Source: Chaetoderma sp. LZ-2023a
Lineage: Eukaryota; Mollusca; Caudofoveata; Chaetodermatida; Chaetodermatidae
Direction of reading: 5' to 3'
Assembly: GCA_034401795.1 (NCBI GenBank)
Contig: CM067373.1
Coordinates: 37,483,443-37,547,442, forward strand
Length of the DNA: 64,000 nucleotides
Shown: positions 62,659-64,000 of the stretch, one piece after another
Position numbering within the stretch: the stretch's first letter is position 1
Layout: each line of letters begins with the position of its first letter
Program-made: the position numbers and the translations under genes
The notes under the pieces: generated by a model
Seen by the model: only the letters and a program-made list of their open reading frames with translations
Told to the model about the DNA's origin: nothing
Database searches by the model: none

Positions 62659-62679
62659 CTGAAGAATTACATACACAAA

Positions 62680-62795
62680 TAAAAGTATTTTGAATATTTA
62701 TCATACTGGTGGAGGTCTCGTAGGACAATAATCGTTAGGCAGCAATGTCTTTCAATGCAATTATTTTCAAAATATTCAACAGTATATTTGGTTTG
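62680..62795. repeat. MITE-C hairpin relic
   Basis: 'ttttgaatatttatcatact' and 'gcaattattttcaaaatatt' with 'gttaggcagcaatgtctttc' between. Confidence 0.5.
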
Positions 62796-62855
62796 CAAAC
62801 ATGATACATGATTTCTGGGCTGTATCGTAGAAACAAATATGGCTGATATATTGTA

Positions 62856-63778
62856 ACAAGAGGACCAAGGGCCTGTGGCGCTCACATGGACCATAAGCAT
62901 TTGAACTATTTGCATTTAAATAGATATGATGAAACCATTTCTGGAAAATCCAAGATGGTCACCCCAGAAAATGACCAAGTAAAATTCTGAATAGATGTTC
63001 TAGAGTCTACCATACATGATAGGGCCATTCTAGCTAAAATTGGTTGAAATACGTCAAGCGACTAAGGAGAAGCAACGTATTCTGGTAAATTTTTCATAAA
63101 ATCTAAGATTTTGACCACAAAAACTGATCAATCAAAATTCTGAATAGATATTCTAGAGCCTATGGCCATAGGATCCTTTCAGCCAAATTTGGATAAAACC
63201 GCTAAAGATGATAACGAGAAGAAACAATTTGATAATTTCCAGTACATTTAAAATAAAATCTAATATTTCCCCCCAAAAAATTGACGAATCAAAATTCTGT
63301 ATGGAAGTTCTAGAACCTATCAAAATAGGATCCATTCAGCCCAATTTTGGTGAAATCAATCAAAATGGTAAGAAGCAATTTGACAATTTCCGGTAGATTT
63401 TTAATAAAATCTAATTTTTTCACCCAAAATATTTATGAATCAAAATTCTGAATGGAAGATCTATAACCTATGACCATAGAATTCTTTCAGCCAAATTTGA
63501 TTGAAATCGGTCAAAAGGGTTAGGAGGAGAAGCAATTTAACAATTTCCGGTAAATTTTTAATAAAATCTAAGATTTTGACTCAAAAAATTTATGAATCAA
63601 AATTCCAAATGGAAGCTCCAGATCCGAGCACAATAGCATCCGTTGACCAAAATTTAGTTACGATTCGACTATTGGTTAAGGAGTAGCGTTTTAAAGCAAA
63701 AGTTGACTGATGATGGACGGACGGACGGGCGGTCGCCACGGCATAAGCTCATTTGGCCTTTCAGGCCAGGTGAGTTAA
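62856..63778. mobile_element. HLE-B copy, 923 bp
   Basis: 5' end ACAAGAGGACCAAGGGCCTG then gctcacatgg; 3' end ggcctttcaggcc, aggtgag, TTAA (CTAA in other copies). Four internal units match those of 42001-43924 ('aatcaaaattctgaatggaa', 'cctatgaccatagaattctt'). The difference in copy number of the unit between copies shows the array expands or contracts. Confidence 0.8.
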
Positions 63779-63834
63779 TAAATTAATTCTATAATGGTCA
63801 AGATAATAAAAATTTATCCTTACTCAATGTACAC

Positions 63835-64000
63835 CCGCTGCTAAAGAGATATTTCTTGGAATTTACCCTGGGAAAGAGTGGCTCAGTTAATCTCTCATGT
63901 ATTTGTCTTTCTCTGTAGTTTTATCCCTTCATGGTCAAATTTGGTCAAGAAATTCTAACTATTTGTTTATTAAATGTCCATTTGCTGGTCAAGACACTGT
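63835..64000. mobile_element. MITE-T relic(s), cut by window edge
   Basis: 'gaatttaccctgggaaagag' with 'ggctcagttaatc' and then 'cccttcatggtcaaatttgg', 'taaatgtccatttgctggtc' are family words. No clean ends. Confidence 0.6.

Overview
This is an animal nuclear genome window, not a bacterial one. It has about 7% coding sequence in short phase-matched exons with GT..AG introns, and an AT-rich background crowded with foldback elements, microsatellites, a LINE fragment, two DIRS-type fossils and several hAT-type DNA transposons. The repeat spectrum looks like a marine invertebrate, perhaps a lophotrochozoan such as a mollusc or brachiopod. That placement is a guess.

The one host gene I can support is a minus-strand BIRC6 homologue (BRUCE/Apollon, the giant BIR-containing E2/E3 ubiquitin ligase). 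Seventeen internal exons lie between 62658 and 4623. Together they give 4518 nt, exactly 1506 codons, with every junction in phase. They cover the middle to C-terminal part of the protein, including the conserved BIRC6-family domain on the 44336-44536 and 40492-40768 exons. The N-terminal BIR domain should lie beyond 64000 and the C-terminal UBC domain before position 1. I see no other host gene on either strand.

Layout from left to right. 1-440: 3' end of a repeat I call HLE-A. 441-4190: composite tandem repeats. 4623-4846: last visible BIRC6 exon. 6159-11952: DIRS-type fossil A. 12048-22752: eight exons among foldback MITEs, a hAT-type element nested in a MITE, and a LINE fragment. 24399-26291: full-length HLE-A. 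26292-33000: mostly intron with degenerate tandem repeats. 33070-34629: two exons, the second spliced at a (GT)n microsatellite. 34925-38910: a 4-kb minisatellite of 46-bp units. 39581-44536: three exons, with HLE-B at 42001-43924. 44598-44757: a young 77-bp-arm hairpin. 45376-52222: DIRS-type fossil B carrying a hAT-type insertion. 52603-62658: five exons interleaved with MITEs, a 2.5-kb hAT-type element containing another HLE-A, and further tandem arrays. 62856-63778: a second HLE-B.

Because everything except the exons is intronic, the window is best read as a layered record of transposon insertion into one large, apparently intact gene. Several insertions can be dated relative to each other because the window holds both filled and empty versions of the same target. 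The least explained items are the shared-end HLE families (possibly Helitron/Helentron-like), the near-perfect hairpin beside a BIRC6 acceptor, and the triplicated splice-donor region at 32895-33110.
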